A program made the translations under genes and the position numbers. This document shows, in pieces, positions 1 through 6,939 of a DNA stretch of 7,197 nt. The DNA lies in assembly GCA_903928365.1 (NCBI GenBank), contig CAIYQV010000218.1:1-7197 (forward strand). The letters run 5' to 3'. Positions within the stretch are counted from its first letter, which is position 1. Every line of letters begins with the position of its first letter. Source of the stretch: an uncultured Flavobacteriia bacterium. Lineage in GTDB: Bacteria > Bacteroidota > Bacteroidia > Flavobacteriales_D > Crocinitomicaceae. The notes beneath the pieces were generated by a model, which saw nothing but the letters and a program-made list of their open reading frames with translations, did not search any database and was not told the origin of the DNA.

Positions 1-1086
1 CAGAGAGTTGTATGGTTTTCGCATAAAAAATCCTGTTTTCGCGAACACGTCTACATGTCTTGAATCAATATGGACCCCATATTTATCCGAAGTTAATTTC
101 GAATCGTATCCTGTTTGACCACCCAACTTTTCGTCGCGGTATGCATTAACACCAAATTGGGATTCCATTTTCTTGCCCTGAAAAGCCCAGCGATTCATGA
201 ATGCGTAAGTGTTTCCTTTGGGTGTGTCTCTGAAACCATCCCCATTGTTATCCATCTCCCCGAACATTCCGGAAGCATGCGCCAAGGTTCCCGTGCTCCA
301 TTTGCTGTTTATGATCTGACCTGCATTCAGGTTGAGTTCGGCGCGACCAAAGATGTTGCCATATCCGTTGACGAAAAAACGCTCCATTTCTGAAGGCTTT
401 TTCAGTTCCAGATTGACCAGACCCGCCATCGATTCAAAACCATTCACCACTGTTCCTGTTCCCTTGGTGATCTGTATCGATTCGATCCATGTTCCGGGTA
501 TAGATGTCAAGCCGAAGGAGCTTTCCAGTCCACGCAAAAAGGGAATGTTTTCCATCTGTATCTGGGTATAAACCCCATCTAAACCCATAAGCTGGATCTT
601 TTTAGCTCCCGAAACTGCGTCGGTAATATTCACATCCACAGACGCATTGGTTTCAAAGGATTCTGACAAGTTACAGCAAGCGGCTTTTCTTAATTCACCC
701 GACGTCAGCTCCTCCACATGTAGCGTCTTCATCCGAGCGATACTGTGTGTCTGGCGTTTCATCTCGATCACCACTTCCGGTAACATTTTTTCAGAGTAAA
801 GGGTGATCTGCATCGAAATGAATCGATCATCTTTTGAAACCGGAATCGTATCTGGCAAAAAACCGTTGGCCTTTACCACCAAGGTGTCGGGCAGTTCTTT
901 CGGTAAAACAAGTTCGAAGGTACCGTCTTCCCCTGTGGAGGCAGTCGAACCGTTCGTCAATAATTTTAATTTCGCTCCATAGAGCGGGGTGCGATTTCCA
1001 TCTGTTGCTCCGATCACCACACCTTTTAACTGAGCGATGGTAGGCAAACAGATCAATAGAAATGCACCGAATATGTATTTCTTCAT
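1..1086 (-). CDS. TonB-dependent receptor, 'CCNLSESFE' type (N-terminal part, cut by window edge)
   Basis: This is an outer-membrane TonB-gated transporter. Only its first 362 residues are present; the frame is open to base 1, so the C-terminal barrel lies outside. Residues 1-19 are a signal peptide (MKKYIFGAFLLICLPTIAQ). Residues 20-98 read as a carboxypeptidase-like regulatory beta-sandwich with the typical TGEDGTFEL turn. Residues about 115-230 are the plug, containing AACCNLSESFETNASVDV (136-152), GAKKIQLMGLDGVYTQI, and IESIQITKGTGTVVNGFESM. Barrel strands start near 233, and DNNGDGFRDTPKG (279-291) looks like an acidic loop. The CCNLSESFE plug marks a Bacteroidota receptor subfamily often found beside HYC_CC_PP and heavy-metal-associated proteins, so a metal such as copper is a plausible substrate; that is inference. 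The start at 1086 gives the signal peptide. An ATG four bases upstream (1090) is out of frame. It is second in a unit with the gene at 1128-1574. Confidence 0.93.
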   Translation of the reverse strand, partial: MKKYIFGAFLLICLPTIAQLKGVVIGATDGNRTPLYGAKLKLLTNGSTASTGEDGTFELVLPKELPDTLVVKANGFLPDTIPVSKDDRFISMQITLYSEKMLPEVVIEMKRQTHSIARMKTLHVEELTSGELRKAACCNLSESFETNASVDVNITDAVSGAKKIQLMGLDGVYTQIQMENIPFLRGLESSFGLTSIPGTWIESIQITKGTGTVVNGFESMAGLVNLELKKPSEMERFFVNGYGNIFGRAELNLNAGQIINSKWSTGTLAHASGMFGEMDNNGDGFRDTPKGNTYAFMNRWAFQGKKMESQFGVNAYRDEKLGGQTGYDSKLTSDKYGVHIDSRHVDVFAKTGFFMRKPYNSL

Positions 1087-1094
1087 GCATAAAT

Positions 1095-1129
1095 AGATCT
1101 AAGTGAATAAGCTGTGTTATTCAAGATCT
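1095..1129 (-). promoter_or_regulatory. Intercistronic bulged hairpin ahead of the receptor start codon
   Basis: Arms AGATCT (1095-1100) and AGATCT (1124-1129), plus TGAATAA (1104-1110) and TTATTCA (1117-1123), pair to give a 13-bp stem. It has a three-base bulge (1101-1103) and a six-base loop (1111-1116). In the minus-strand mRNA it begins inside the stop codon of the upstream gene and ends eight bases before the receptor ATG, where the ribosome must bind. No U-tract follows, so it is not a standard terminator. It could control receptor translation, mark an mRNA processing site, or bind a regulator as DNA. The structure is seen; the role is inferred. Confidence 0.55.
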
Positions 1130-1574
1130 AAATTCGAAATACCTGATGTTCAATGAGTAATTCCCTTCCCGAATAGTGGAGTGGAGGGGGTCGGTATAAA
1201 AAGGCCGATTGGTATTCCTCCGAGGCTACGAATGATTTGATTTTCGAAAGTAAATTCGAGCTAACGTCATCACAAATAATGTCAAATGAAAGGTCAAGGT
1301 CATTCTTGAAATCGAATCGGACTTTGAAAAGATTCGTTTGTTCAACACAGCAATTGGATTTTACCTTCTCTCCTTTATAGGCCGCCCATTTCTTCGCGCA
1401 ACAAGGTGGTAGACTGACTTCCTTATCCATGGAGCAGTGCAACGTTGATTTAGTGAAGTAGGATCTGAAGGCACCATCCTCTTTACAGATGTGTGTATAA
1501 ACTGGAAAACCCACCGAACCTAAAAAGGTAAAGGCTGCAAATACAACAAGTAAGGTGCGATAGATTTGATTCAC
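1128..1574 (-). CDS. HYC_CC_PP family protein (small cysteine-rich secreted or membrane-anchored protein)
   Basis: The gene encodes a 148-residue protein of the Bacteroidota family named for its His-x-Cys, Cys-Cys and Pro-Pro motifs; the molecular function is not established. Residues 6-24 form a hydrophobic signal or anchor segment. H28-I29-C30 follows (Ile replaces the usual Tyr), then C47, CC at 58-59, CC at 75-76, C101, PPP at 129-131, and the conserved tail SGRELLIEHQVFRI. The exposed Cys and His pattern suits metal binding or disulfides in the periplasm. It starts with GTG; the first internal ATG is codon 49, past the signal segment, so GTG is preferred. It lies directly upstream of the CCNLSESFE-type receptor with a 41-base gap and is very probably cotranscribed with it. 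A metal-linked role is inferred from the motif pattern and this pairing. The annotation as a real gene is firm; the function is not. Confidence 0.9.
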   Translation of the reverse strand: MNQIYRTLLVVFAAFTFLGSVGFPVYTHICKEDGAFRSYFTKSTLHCSMDKEVSLPPCCAKKWAAYKGEKVKSNCCVEQTNLFKVRFDFKNDLDLSFDIICDDVSSNLLSKIKSFVASEEYQSAFLYRPPPLHYSGRELLIEHQVFRI

Positions 1575-1578
1575 GGTT

Positions 1579-1586
1579 CAAAGATA
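1579..1586 (-). promoter_or_regulatory. Candidate -7 promoter element for the HYC_CC_PP gene
   Basis: Read on the minus strand this is TATCTTTG, an exact match to the Bacteroidota -7 consensus TAnnTTTG. No clear TTG sits at the -33 position. The element ends only four bases before the GTG start, so transcription from here would begin at or next to the start codon and give a leaderless or nearly leaderless mRNA. It could also be a chance match. Confidence 0.4.
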
Positions 1587-1640
1587 CGTGAGTATGGTTC
1601 AGGAAACTATTCTTTTCATCATCATTCTTGGAAGTTTAAG

Positions 1641-1648
1641 TAATTTTG
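1641..1648 (+). promoter_or_regulatory. -7 promoter element for the Nfu-type gene
   Basis: TAATTTTG matches TAnnTTTG exactly and lies 21 bases before the ATG at 1670. The -33 TTG is not at the ideal spacing; the nearest TTG (1628-1630) is too close. Transcription would start near 1653-1656, leaving a short A-rich leader, with no Shine-Dalgarno of the GGAGG kind, as is usual in this phylum. Confidence 0.6.
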
Positions 1649-1669
1649 TAAAACAAGAAAAGCAGAAAA

Positions 1670-2266
1670 ATGAACGTTCCAGTTACCGTATATGCAGAAA
1701 TGACCCCGAATCCTTCTACCATGAAGTTCGTGGCAAACAAGTATTTGTTGATCACAGGGGACTCTGTGGAGTTTTCCTCTTCTGCTGAAGCCAAAGGGTA
1801 TTCTCCAATGGCGGAAGAATTACTTCACTTTCCTTTTGTAAAGAACGTTTTCATTGCCGCAAACTTTGTCACAATCACAAAAACAGATAACGTTCCATGG
1901 GATTTTATCACGATGGAATTGCGTGAATTTGTCAAGGACTGGATTGCAGAAGGAAAGGACGTGTTAATTCAAATGCCTGCTCCAAAACCCGCTACCGAAG
2001 AAGCAACTGGGGAAACCAAAGTCTATTCGCCTTCCGAATACGATGATGCGATCCGTAATTTATTGGATGAGTATGTACGTCCAGCAGTGGAAAATGACGG
2101 TGGGGCAATTGAATTCATGGGTTATGAAAATGGAACTGTAACCGTGGCAATGCGTGGATCATGTGCAGGATGTCCTTCATCTACTGCAACATTAAAAGGC
2201 GGAATTGAAAATTTACTGAAATCCCATTTGCCAGAAGTAAAGGAAGTCGTAGCTGAGGCTGTTTAA
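1670..2266 (+). CDS. NifU family iron-sulfur scaffold/carrier protein (Nfu_N plus NifU C-terminal domain)
   Basis: This is a cytoplasmic scaffold that carries a [4Fe-4S] cluster, bound between two protomers, and passes it to apo-enzymes. The 198-residue protein has the two-domain Nfu layout. The Nfu N-terminal domain spans about residues 4-95, with the signature TPNPSTMKFVAN (12-23). After an acidic, Ala/Pro-rich linker (about 103-120), the NifU C-terminal domain spans about 124-195, with RPAVENDGGAIEF (137-149) and the cluster-binding C165-A-G-C168. Both cysteines are present, so it should be functional. The ATG at 1670 gives the full N-terminal domain and follows an A-rich leader. It is monocistronic, divergent from the HYC_CC_PP gene and convergent with the GLPGLI gene, whose stop codon abuts its own. 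The layout resembles mitochondrial NFU1 more than E. coli NfuA, which has a degenerate A-type N-domain. Confidence 0.95.
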   Translation: MNVPVTVYAEMTPNPSTMKFVANKYLLITGDSVEFSSSAEAKGYSPMAEELLHFPFVKNVFIAANFVTITKTDNVPWDFITMELREFVKDWIAEGKDVLIQMPAPKPATEEATGETKVYSPSEYDDAIRNLLDEYVRPAVENDGGAIEFMGYENGTVTVAMRGSCAGCPSSTATLKGGIENLLKSHLPEVKEVVAEAV

Positions 2267-3004
2267 TTACAACCAGGCGAACATTGCTTCGAGGTCTTTG
2301 GGTTTTACCCACTGACTCATACGCTGTAAAAGCATTTCCTTCAATTGCTGCTCATTGTAGATCTCTTTTCCTTTGGCATCATAGGTCAACGCATTCAATG
2401 GTGGGTCCATTGGTTTGACTTCTTTTGCAAAATAGATCACACTCCCATCTTCTGTAGCCATACCTAAGATCGTTCCGGGTAATCCTTGGAATCCTTCAGG
2501 CCCCATCGAAGGAACAATATCCGCAGAAAACCACGCATAGATCCGAGTGGAATCATTCATTGCCCAAACGGCTTTACGGCAATTATAGCCGCTTATGTTT
2601 CGGGTACTTTCAGTGATCTTCCAGGTACGCTTATCCATTGTGTCCTTCACGTAAGCCGTATTTCCCCAAAGATCCATCATAATAAATTTCTCGCGCTTGT
2701 TCAGATTTTGGTAAACCGTATTCTTGTTGGTCAGGAATTTTAGAAATCCTTGCTGCGCAGAAGGCTCGTCCTCCTCTATGGGACGAAAAACGCAAACCGT
2801 ATCATTGAAGAGCAATTCAAAGTTCTCGATACGGTACTTGTTCTCCTCCGTAATCATATTCTTCATTCTCGGATTGTCGCCAAAACGTTTTTTGAGATTT
2901 GTTTTTCGCTCGAACACGATCCTTCCTGAGTTCATCTGAGCAGAAGCTCCAAAACCCAGCAGGAGGATAAACAAGAACAAATTAATGCCAGCCTTTAAAG
3001 TCAT
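2267..3004 (-). CDS. GLPGLI family secreted protein
   Basis: This 245-residue exported protein belongs to the Bacteroidota GLPGLI family, named for the motif that appears here as GLPGTIL (174-180) within GPEGFQGLPGTILGM. Residues 1-23 are a signal peptide ending ASAQ, so the mature protein begins near residue 23 or 24. Other family traits are the early GRIVFERK strand and the WKITESTRNISGYNCRKA block (128-145), followed by an aromatic YAWFS strand. The biochemical role is unknown; members are typically encoded just after an OMP_b-brl_3-type barrel protein, as here, and probably act with it at the outer membrane. The start overlaps the upstream gene by 23 bases and is preceded by GAAAGAAG, which suggests translational coupling. 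The next in-frame ATG (codon 24) would remove the signal peptide. The stop codon touches the stop of the convergent Nfu-type gene. Confidence 0.95.
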   Translation of the reverse strand: MTLKAGINLFLFILLLGFGASAQMNSGRIVFERKTNLKKRFGDNPRMKNMITEENKYRIENFELLFNDTVCVFRPIEEDEPSAQQGFLKFLTNKNTVYQNLNKREKFIMMDLWGNTAYVKDTMDKRTWKITESTRNISGYNCRKAVWAMNDSTRIYAWFSADIVPSMGPEGFQGLPGTILGMATEDGSVIYFAKEVKPMDPPLNALTYDAKGKEIYNEQQLKEMLLQRMSQWVKPKDLEAMFAWL

Positions 3005-5756
3005 CTTCTTTCGTTTTTCTGTTATTGAATCGATAGGTCGCCTTAAGAAGGAAATACCTTGAAATGATCGTAGTACGATAATCCGTCACACCATTTCCAT
3101 TCACGATCCTACGCGCATTGATGTTTTGATTGAGGATGTCATTTCCTACAATTGACACAATCAGGTTTTGAGTTCTCAGGAATTTCTTACTTATTTCCGC
3201 ATTGAAGATAAAAAACTCCGTATCATAGAATCCTCTTCCTTTCTGATCATTCTTGGTGTAATCACCATCCACTTTCACTCCAACTCCGTTAGGGAATTTC
3301 CAGTTGAGCGAAAGAGCTAATTTTTTAATGGAGTAAGGAGTGTTGGACACGGTACTCAATGAACTGATCGGGTTGTTATATGAGTAACTCGATTTCAAAC
3401 TGATCTCCAGTGAATCCCATTCAAAATCGATGTCGAATTCCGGAGTTAACGCGAAATTATCTGTTACATTCTCCAATCCTCCCACATAACTTTTGAATCG
3501 GTTAAACGATCCAGATACGGATGGCTGGAATTCTATTTTTCTGTCAAGAATGGGGTAACCACCACCAGCCCAAACATTGGCACTCATGTTCCCGTCTACG
3601 TTGATCGTTTTAGAAACAGTTTGCCCGAACGTGTTAAAATTTGTCTCTGTACCGAACGCATTTTCTGTCAGGTTGAAGGAGCCTCCGGTCCAGATATACT
3701 TGCCGGAAAGGGCATTCCAGGTATTGAAATTCACCATTAACGTATGCACGTAATTCGGTTTCAATCCCGGGTTTCCGATCTGAATGCGATTAGGATTAGA
3801 ATTGTCCTGAACAGGTTGCAGGTCTGAGATCTGAGGTTGCTGAGAACTTGTTTTGTAATCCACTGTAAATCGCTTACTCATCGATGGTTTATACTCGTAT
3901 TTGAATTTTGGCAAATAGTTGTTGATATTCTGATTGATGACAGAGTCTGTGATGAGGTTGTGATTGTCGATCTGAATATTCCTGAAAAAGAGTCCTCCGG
4001 AAAGGTAGTGCTTACTCGTTTCATAGATCAGCTCTGTACCACCCCGATTCTGTAGACGTGTGTTTTCAAAGTTATTGGAGAACTCTGCACGGAAACCATT
4101 GTACACACCGTTCACTTTATCATAGGTTTCTTTCTGCTGATCCGAGAAACCATATTCGTAGAGGTAATTCACATTGACTTTCCATTTCTTGGTGATCGGC
4201 TCAAAATAACTAACAGTACCATAATGGCTTGTTGAGCTATTATTATTGATCTTACTTTGATCTACGGTGTCTTTAATTCCTAATGATTTGTACTCTGATG
4301 TTGAACTCAGGTACCCATCCGTTTTATTCTGAGAAGTGATGAGATCATATCTTACTTCCAACTCTCTTCGTTTTTTCTTGAATTTTCTGTACAGACGCAG
4401 GGTGTTATTCGTGGAAAGTCCTTTTGAGTTATTCTCATTTCCGATCTGTGTCAACAATGATTGAATTCCCGTTTCACCGCTGAAAACGTTACTTTTCGAT
4501 GATTGACTGATTCCTGAGTCGACACTGATTGATGGTTTGAATTCCAATAAAGTCAGTGAATCTAACTGACTCTGAATCTGAAGGTTGAATTTGTGTGTTA
4601 CATTCTCTGTGTAATCTCTTGTAGAGTCGCTCGTGAAGTAAGTGGTATCGGGCAAGAAATACTGAGATCTGCTGGAAGATCGCGCATCCAAGCGATCGTT
4701 GTAGTAGGAATAGTTGAATAACATTTCTGTATTCTTCTTCTTCCCGAATTTGTCTGAATAGTAGATACCTGCCTTCAGGGTTTGAGGAATACCACTCGTA
4801 TTACTTGTATTATTCGGTTCCCAAAAGTTTCTGTTCGCACCATTTTCATTGCTCAAACCAAACTTGTTCAGATCCCCGCGACCAAAACTGGATCGAGGTG
4901 TATTGGACCCTAAGGCAAAAACGGAAATTTTTTGCTTCGAATTAAACTTATTAAACAACAATTCTCCTTCATAAAACGGCCTGCTTCCATAATAATTATC
5001 CAGCGGAGTGATCGCCAGATCGGAGGCAGCGGAAACCCTTCCAAAATATCCCTTCTTGGCGTCTTCCTTTAGTTTCAAGTCGAGTACGCGGATCTTCTCA
5101 TCCGAACCGCCTATGGTTTCATTGTCTGTTTTTTCATAGATCTGAACTGTTTCGATTCCGTCTGCTCCCAGGTTTTTTGTGGCCACCGTTGGATCTGTAC
5201 CAAAAAATTCATCCCCATCTACCAAGACTTTCTTAATTTCCTGTCCCTGAGAAGTGATCTTCCCATCCTTATCGATCTTCAGTCCGGGTAATTTCTTCAA
5301 TAAATCTTCTACTACAGCACCCTCTTCCACTTTAAAAGAATCCGCTACATAAACGAGTGTATCTCCTTTGTAATAGATCGGATTTTTATTGGCATAGATC
5401 ATTACCTCCTGTAAATCTTTTGATTTTGCAGGCATTTTGAGTGTTTGTACATTGATCTCGTAATCATCTTTGCTACCAAAGATGTAGATGGTTTTATCAT
5501 CAAAACGTGGATGAGAGATCACCATAGAAAAGGTATCGATTGGGAACCCTCCCAAGGTAAACGACCCGTTTGGTAAAGTTCTGGTAAAGCCCAATAGCGT
5601 CGAATCTTTCACCCTAACTGCCATAATCATCGCCTGATGCAAAGGTTTTGTGCCGGTACTATCCATCACAGTGCCGGTAATCTTCATATCCTGACCAAAA
5701 GATTGGAAACCTGCCAACAGACAGATGATGGTCAACATTCGTTTAGTAAAGTTCAT
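2982..5756 (-). CDS. Outer-membrane beta-barrel protein, TonB-receptor-like (carboxypeptidase-like domain plus OMP_b-brl_3-type barrel)
   Basis: This large outer-membrane protein is 924 residues with the start used here. Residues 1-22 are a signal peptide (MNFTKRMLTIICLLAGFQSF then GQ). Residues about 25-108 are a carboxypeptidase-like regulatory domain. Residues about 115-235 are plug-like, with KGDTLVYVADSFKV, a DLLKKLPGLKIDKDGKI block (151-167), KKVLVDGDEFFGTDP, and LKLKEDAKKGYFGR leading into the barrel. The rest is amphipathic strand-turn repeats rich in Asn, Ser, Tyr and Phe, ending with the SRYFLLKATYRFNN closing strand. The family's substrate is unknown; import of a ligand or secretion-linked envelope function are both possible. 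An in-frame ATG seven codons upstream (5777) exists, but 5756 starts directly at a normal signal peptide. It overlaps the GLPGLI gene downstream and forms an operon with it. The 98-base gap from the lipoprotein gene shows no convincing terminator. Confidence 0.94.
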   Translation of the reverse strand: MNFTKRMLTIICLLAGFQSFGQDMKITGTVMDSTGTKPLHQAMIMAVRVKDSTLLGFTRTLPNGSFTLGGFPIDTFSMVISHPRFDDKTIYIFGSKDDYEINVQTLKMPAKSKDLQEVMIYANKNPIYYKGDTLVYVADSFKVEEGAVVEDLLKKLPGLKIDKDGKITSQGQEIKKVLVDGDEFFGTDPTVATKNLGADGIETVQIYEKTDNETIGGSDEKIRVLDLKLKEDAKKGYFGRVSAASDLAITPLDNYYGSRPFYEGELLFNKFNSKQKISVFALGSNTPRSSFGRGDLNKFGLSNENGANRNFWEPNNTSNTSGIPQTLKAGIYYSDKFGKKKNTEMLFNYSYYNDRLDARSSSRSQYFLPDTTYFTSDSTRDYTENVTHKFNLQIQSQLDSLTLLEFKPSISVDSGISQSSKSNVFSGETGIQSLLTQIGNENNSKGLSTNNTLRLYRKFKKKRRELEVRYDLITSQNKTDGYLSSTSEYKSLGIKDTVDQSKINNNSSTSHYGTVSYFEPITKKWKVNVNYLYEYGFSDQQKETYDKVNGVYNGFRAEFSNNFENTRLQNRGGTELIYETSKHYLSGGLFFRNIQIDNHNLITDSVINQNINNYLPKFKYEYKPSMSKRFTVDYKTSSQQPQISDLQPVQDNSNPNRIQIGNPGLKPNYVHTLMVNFNTWNALSGKYIWTGGSFNLTENAFGTETNFNTFGQTVSKTINVDGNMSANVWAGGGYPILDRKIEFQPSVSGSFNRFKSYVGGLENVTDNFALTPEFDIDFEWDSLEISLKSSYSYNNPISSLSTVSNTPYSIKKLALSLNWKFPNGVGVKVDGDYTKNDQKGRGFYDTEFFIFNAEISKKFLRTQNLIVSIVGNDILNQNINARRIVNGNGVTDYRTTIISRYFLLKATYRFNNRKTKEDDFKGWH

Positions 5757-5774
5757 CCCTAGAAAATCAGTTGA

Positions 5775-5782
5775 CAAGTTTA
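5775..5782 (-). promoter_or_regulatory. Possible weak -7 element for the beta-barrel/GLPGLI operon
   Basis: On the minus strand this reads TAAACTTG, one mismatch from TAnnTTTG, with no exact TTG at -33. Transcription would start near 5766-5770, just upstream of the ATG at 5756 and downstream of the alternative ATG at 5777, which fits the shorter start. Readthrough from the upstream lipoprotein gene is an alternative. Confidence 0.25.
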
Positions 5783-5854
5783 AACAAATCCCACCTGTGA
5801 AAGTTTGGAAAAAATGTCGAACGGCACAGAAGCCATCTCAATGGAGAATAGGAC

Positions 5855-6634
5855 TCAGGAGTTGATTACCAGTTCCAGCAGGATCTGAAACTTCAATCCT
5901 TTTTCATCCACCATGGTTTGGTGCTTGATCTGCAGCGGAGTACCGATCATCCCACGCTCATTGAGTTTCAGCTTTTTAATATCCTCATTATCATATTGGA
6001 TAGCCAAAGAGCTTGCATACCCATCCTGTGAGTTTTCACCAACCAGCAGATAGGTTATACCGCCAGACTGAACGAATCCTTGAAAAGTTGTCACAAATTC
6101 TCCCTGCTGATTGATCACTTGCATGGCGCGTTCGATTGATACTCCTACCGGATTTTTTTGCTGAAAAGCGGCATTTTCCAGTTCCAGTTCTGTTGGGGCT
6201 GAGCGTTCCCGTGTATAAACTGGTTGCTGATTTTTTCCATAGAACGAAATCCGTTCGATAAATGCAGGATTCTTGATGGTATTATCGAAATAGATCTCCT
6301 TGGAAGCAAACGTTTTCTGATCCGCTATGTAAAAGAACCGTTGTCCATAACTACCGGTTGACACATCCGAAAAATGTTCTTCGAGTTTCACGGCCTCATC
6401 ATTGGCATTCAGGTAAGCGATCACTTCCTCCGTCGAACCTGCGTTGTTATTGTACGCCAGGCTGTTCATGACTTTCCAATCGGGATTATTTTCAATCTCC
6501 GCCATGTGCGCTTCGATATCGTTAGCGTTTTTTGGCTTTTTGAATGACACATTTTCTGAACTTTTATTTTCTCCACTGCAAGAGGAGAACAGAAGGAAAA
6601 ACAGAAATAAAGGAGAAAGGAGCAGCGTTTTCAT
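5855..6634 (-). CDS. Putative lipoprotein of unknown function
   Basis: I do not recognise a family for this 259-residue protein. Residues 1-18 form a lipoprotein signal (MKTLLLSPLFLFFLLFSS) followed by C19, the likely lipidated cysteine; the lipobox LFSSC is slightly relaxed. A Ser/Asn/Lys-rich linker follows, then mixed alpha/beta sequence: a helical DIEAHMAEIENNPDWKVMNS stretch (39-58), a helix around 67-88, and then beta-rich sequence with alternating charged and aromatic residues (about 95-259). The overall shape suggests a soluble periplasmic or surface domain anchored to a membrane. An in-frame ATG 17 codons upstream (6685) would put extra residues before the signal peptide and lies upstream of the -7 element, so 6634 is chosen. 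It has its own promoter and is transcribed toward the beta-barrel operon 98 bases away; a functional link is unproven. Confidence 0.85.
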   Translation of the reverse strand: MKTLLLSPLFLFFLLFSSCSGENKSSENVSFKKPKNANDIEAHMAEIENNPDWKVMNSLAYNNNAGSTEEVIAYLNANDEAVKLEEHFSDVSTGSYGQRFFYIADQKTFASKEIYFDNTIKNPAFIERISFYGKNQQPVYTRERSAPTELELENAAFQQKNPVGVSIERAMQVINQQGEFVTTFQGFVQSGGITYLLVGENSQDGYASSLAIQYDNEDIKKLKLNERGMIGTPLQIKHQTMVDEKGLKFQILLELVINS

Positions 6635-6666
6635 ATAAACAGTTTCAACGGTAATGAATTGTTTGC

Positions 6667-6674
6667 CAAAAGTA
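6667..6674 (-). promoter_or_regulatory. -7 promoter element for the lipoprotein gene
   Basis: On the minus strand this is TACTTTTG, an exact TAnnTTTG match 32 bases before the ATG at 6634. No TTG sits at the ideal -33 spacing. Transcription from here would begin near 6660, downstream of the alternative ATG at 6685, which supports the shorter protein. Confidence 0.55.
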
Positions 6675-6761
6675 ACATGTTCCAATCATTTTTTAACCAT
6701 GAACAAAGCACACACATGTGATGAATTTCAGTAGAACTCTCCTTTTTTTATTTTAAATTAC

Positions 6762-6791
6762 TTGCTTTTGCCGAAAGAGTAGCTATCTTTG
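6762..6791 (+). promoter_or_regulatory. Consensus Bacteroidota promoter for the initiator tRNA
   Basis: TTG at 6762-6764 is followed by exactly 19 bases and then TATCTTTG at 6784-6791, the full TTG-N19-TAnnTTTG pattern of Bacteroidota primary-sigma promoters. Transcription would start near 6796-6799, giving a leader of about 33 bases before the tRNA that is removed by RNase P. It is the strongest promoter visible in the window, fitting a stable-RNA gene. Confidence 0.85.
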
Positions 6792-6830
6792 CAATGCATT
6801 CGGATTAAATCGTAGTTCGATTGAATAGAG

Positions 6831-6903
<73 letters not shown>

Positions 6904-6908
6904 CAAGG

Positions 6909-6939
6909 AAAAGCCAGTCAAAATTTTGACTGGCTTTTT
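6909..6939 (+). terminator. Rho-independent terminator of the initiator tRNA
   Basis: A perfect inverted repeat of two 15-base arms is centred between 6923 and 6924. The core is GCCAGTCAAAA/TTTTGACTGGC, flanked by AAAA and TTTTT. It begins six bases after the tRNA, has a GC-rich stem base and ends in a five-T run. The A-tract on the other side would let it work in both directions. Confidence 0.9.

Noticed and set aside
115..571. Two plus-strand open frames inside the receptor gene
   Set aside because: They are antisense to well-supported plug and barrel sequence and lack promoter or family features.
827..1090. An 87-codon minus-strand frame starting at the ATG four bases upstream of the receptor start
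   Set aside because: It overlaps the receptor signal peptide and carboxypeptidase-like domain out of frame and has no protein-like domain pattern. The ATG is kept only as a finding on start choice.
1588..1788. A 66-codon plus-strand frame overlapping the start of the Nfu-type gene
   Set aside because: It overlaps the conserved Nfu N-terminal domain in another frame and lies across that gene's promoter.
2486..2939. Plus-strand frames opposite the GLPGLI gene
   Set aside because: They are antisense to a clear family member with an intact signal peptide and motif; no independent support.
5757..5777. Upstream ATG adding seven residues to the barrel protein
   Set aside because: The added residues would precede an already complete signal peptide, and a possible -7 element overlaps that ATG.
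5757..5854. Possible terminator between the lipoprotein and barrel genes
   Set aside because: Short complementary words exist, but none forms a stable GC-rich stem followed by a T-run in the minus-strand direction.
6635..6685. Upstream ATG adding 17 residues to the lipoprotein
   Set aside because: It lies upstream of the -7 element and would displace the lipoprotein signal from the N-terminus.
6713..6720. Palindrome CACATGTG between the divergent lipoprotein and tRNA promoters
   Set aside because: An 8-bp palindrome is expected by chance and there is no second copy or longer symmetric arm to support an operator.
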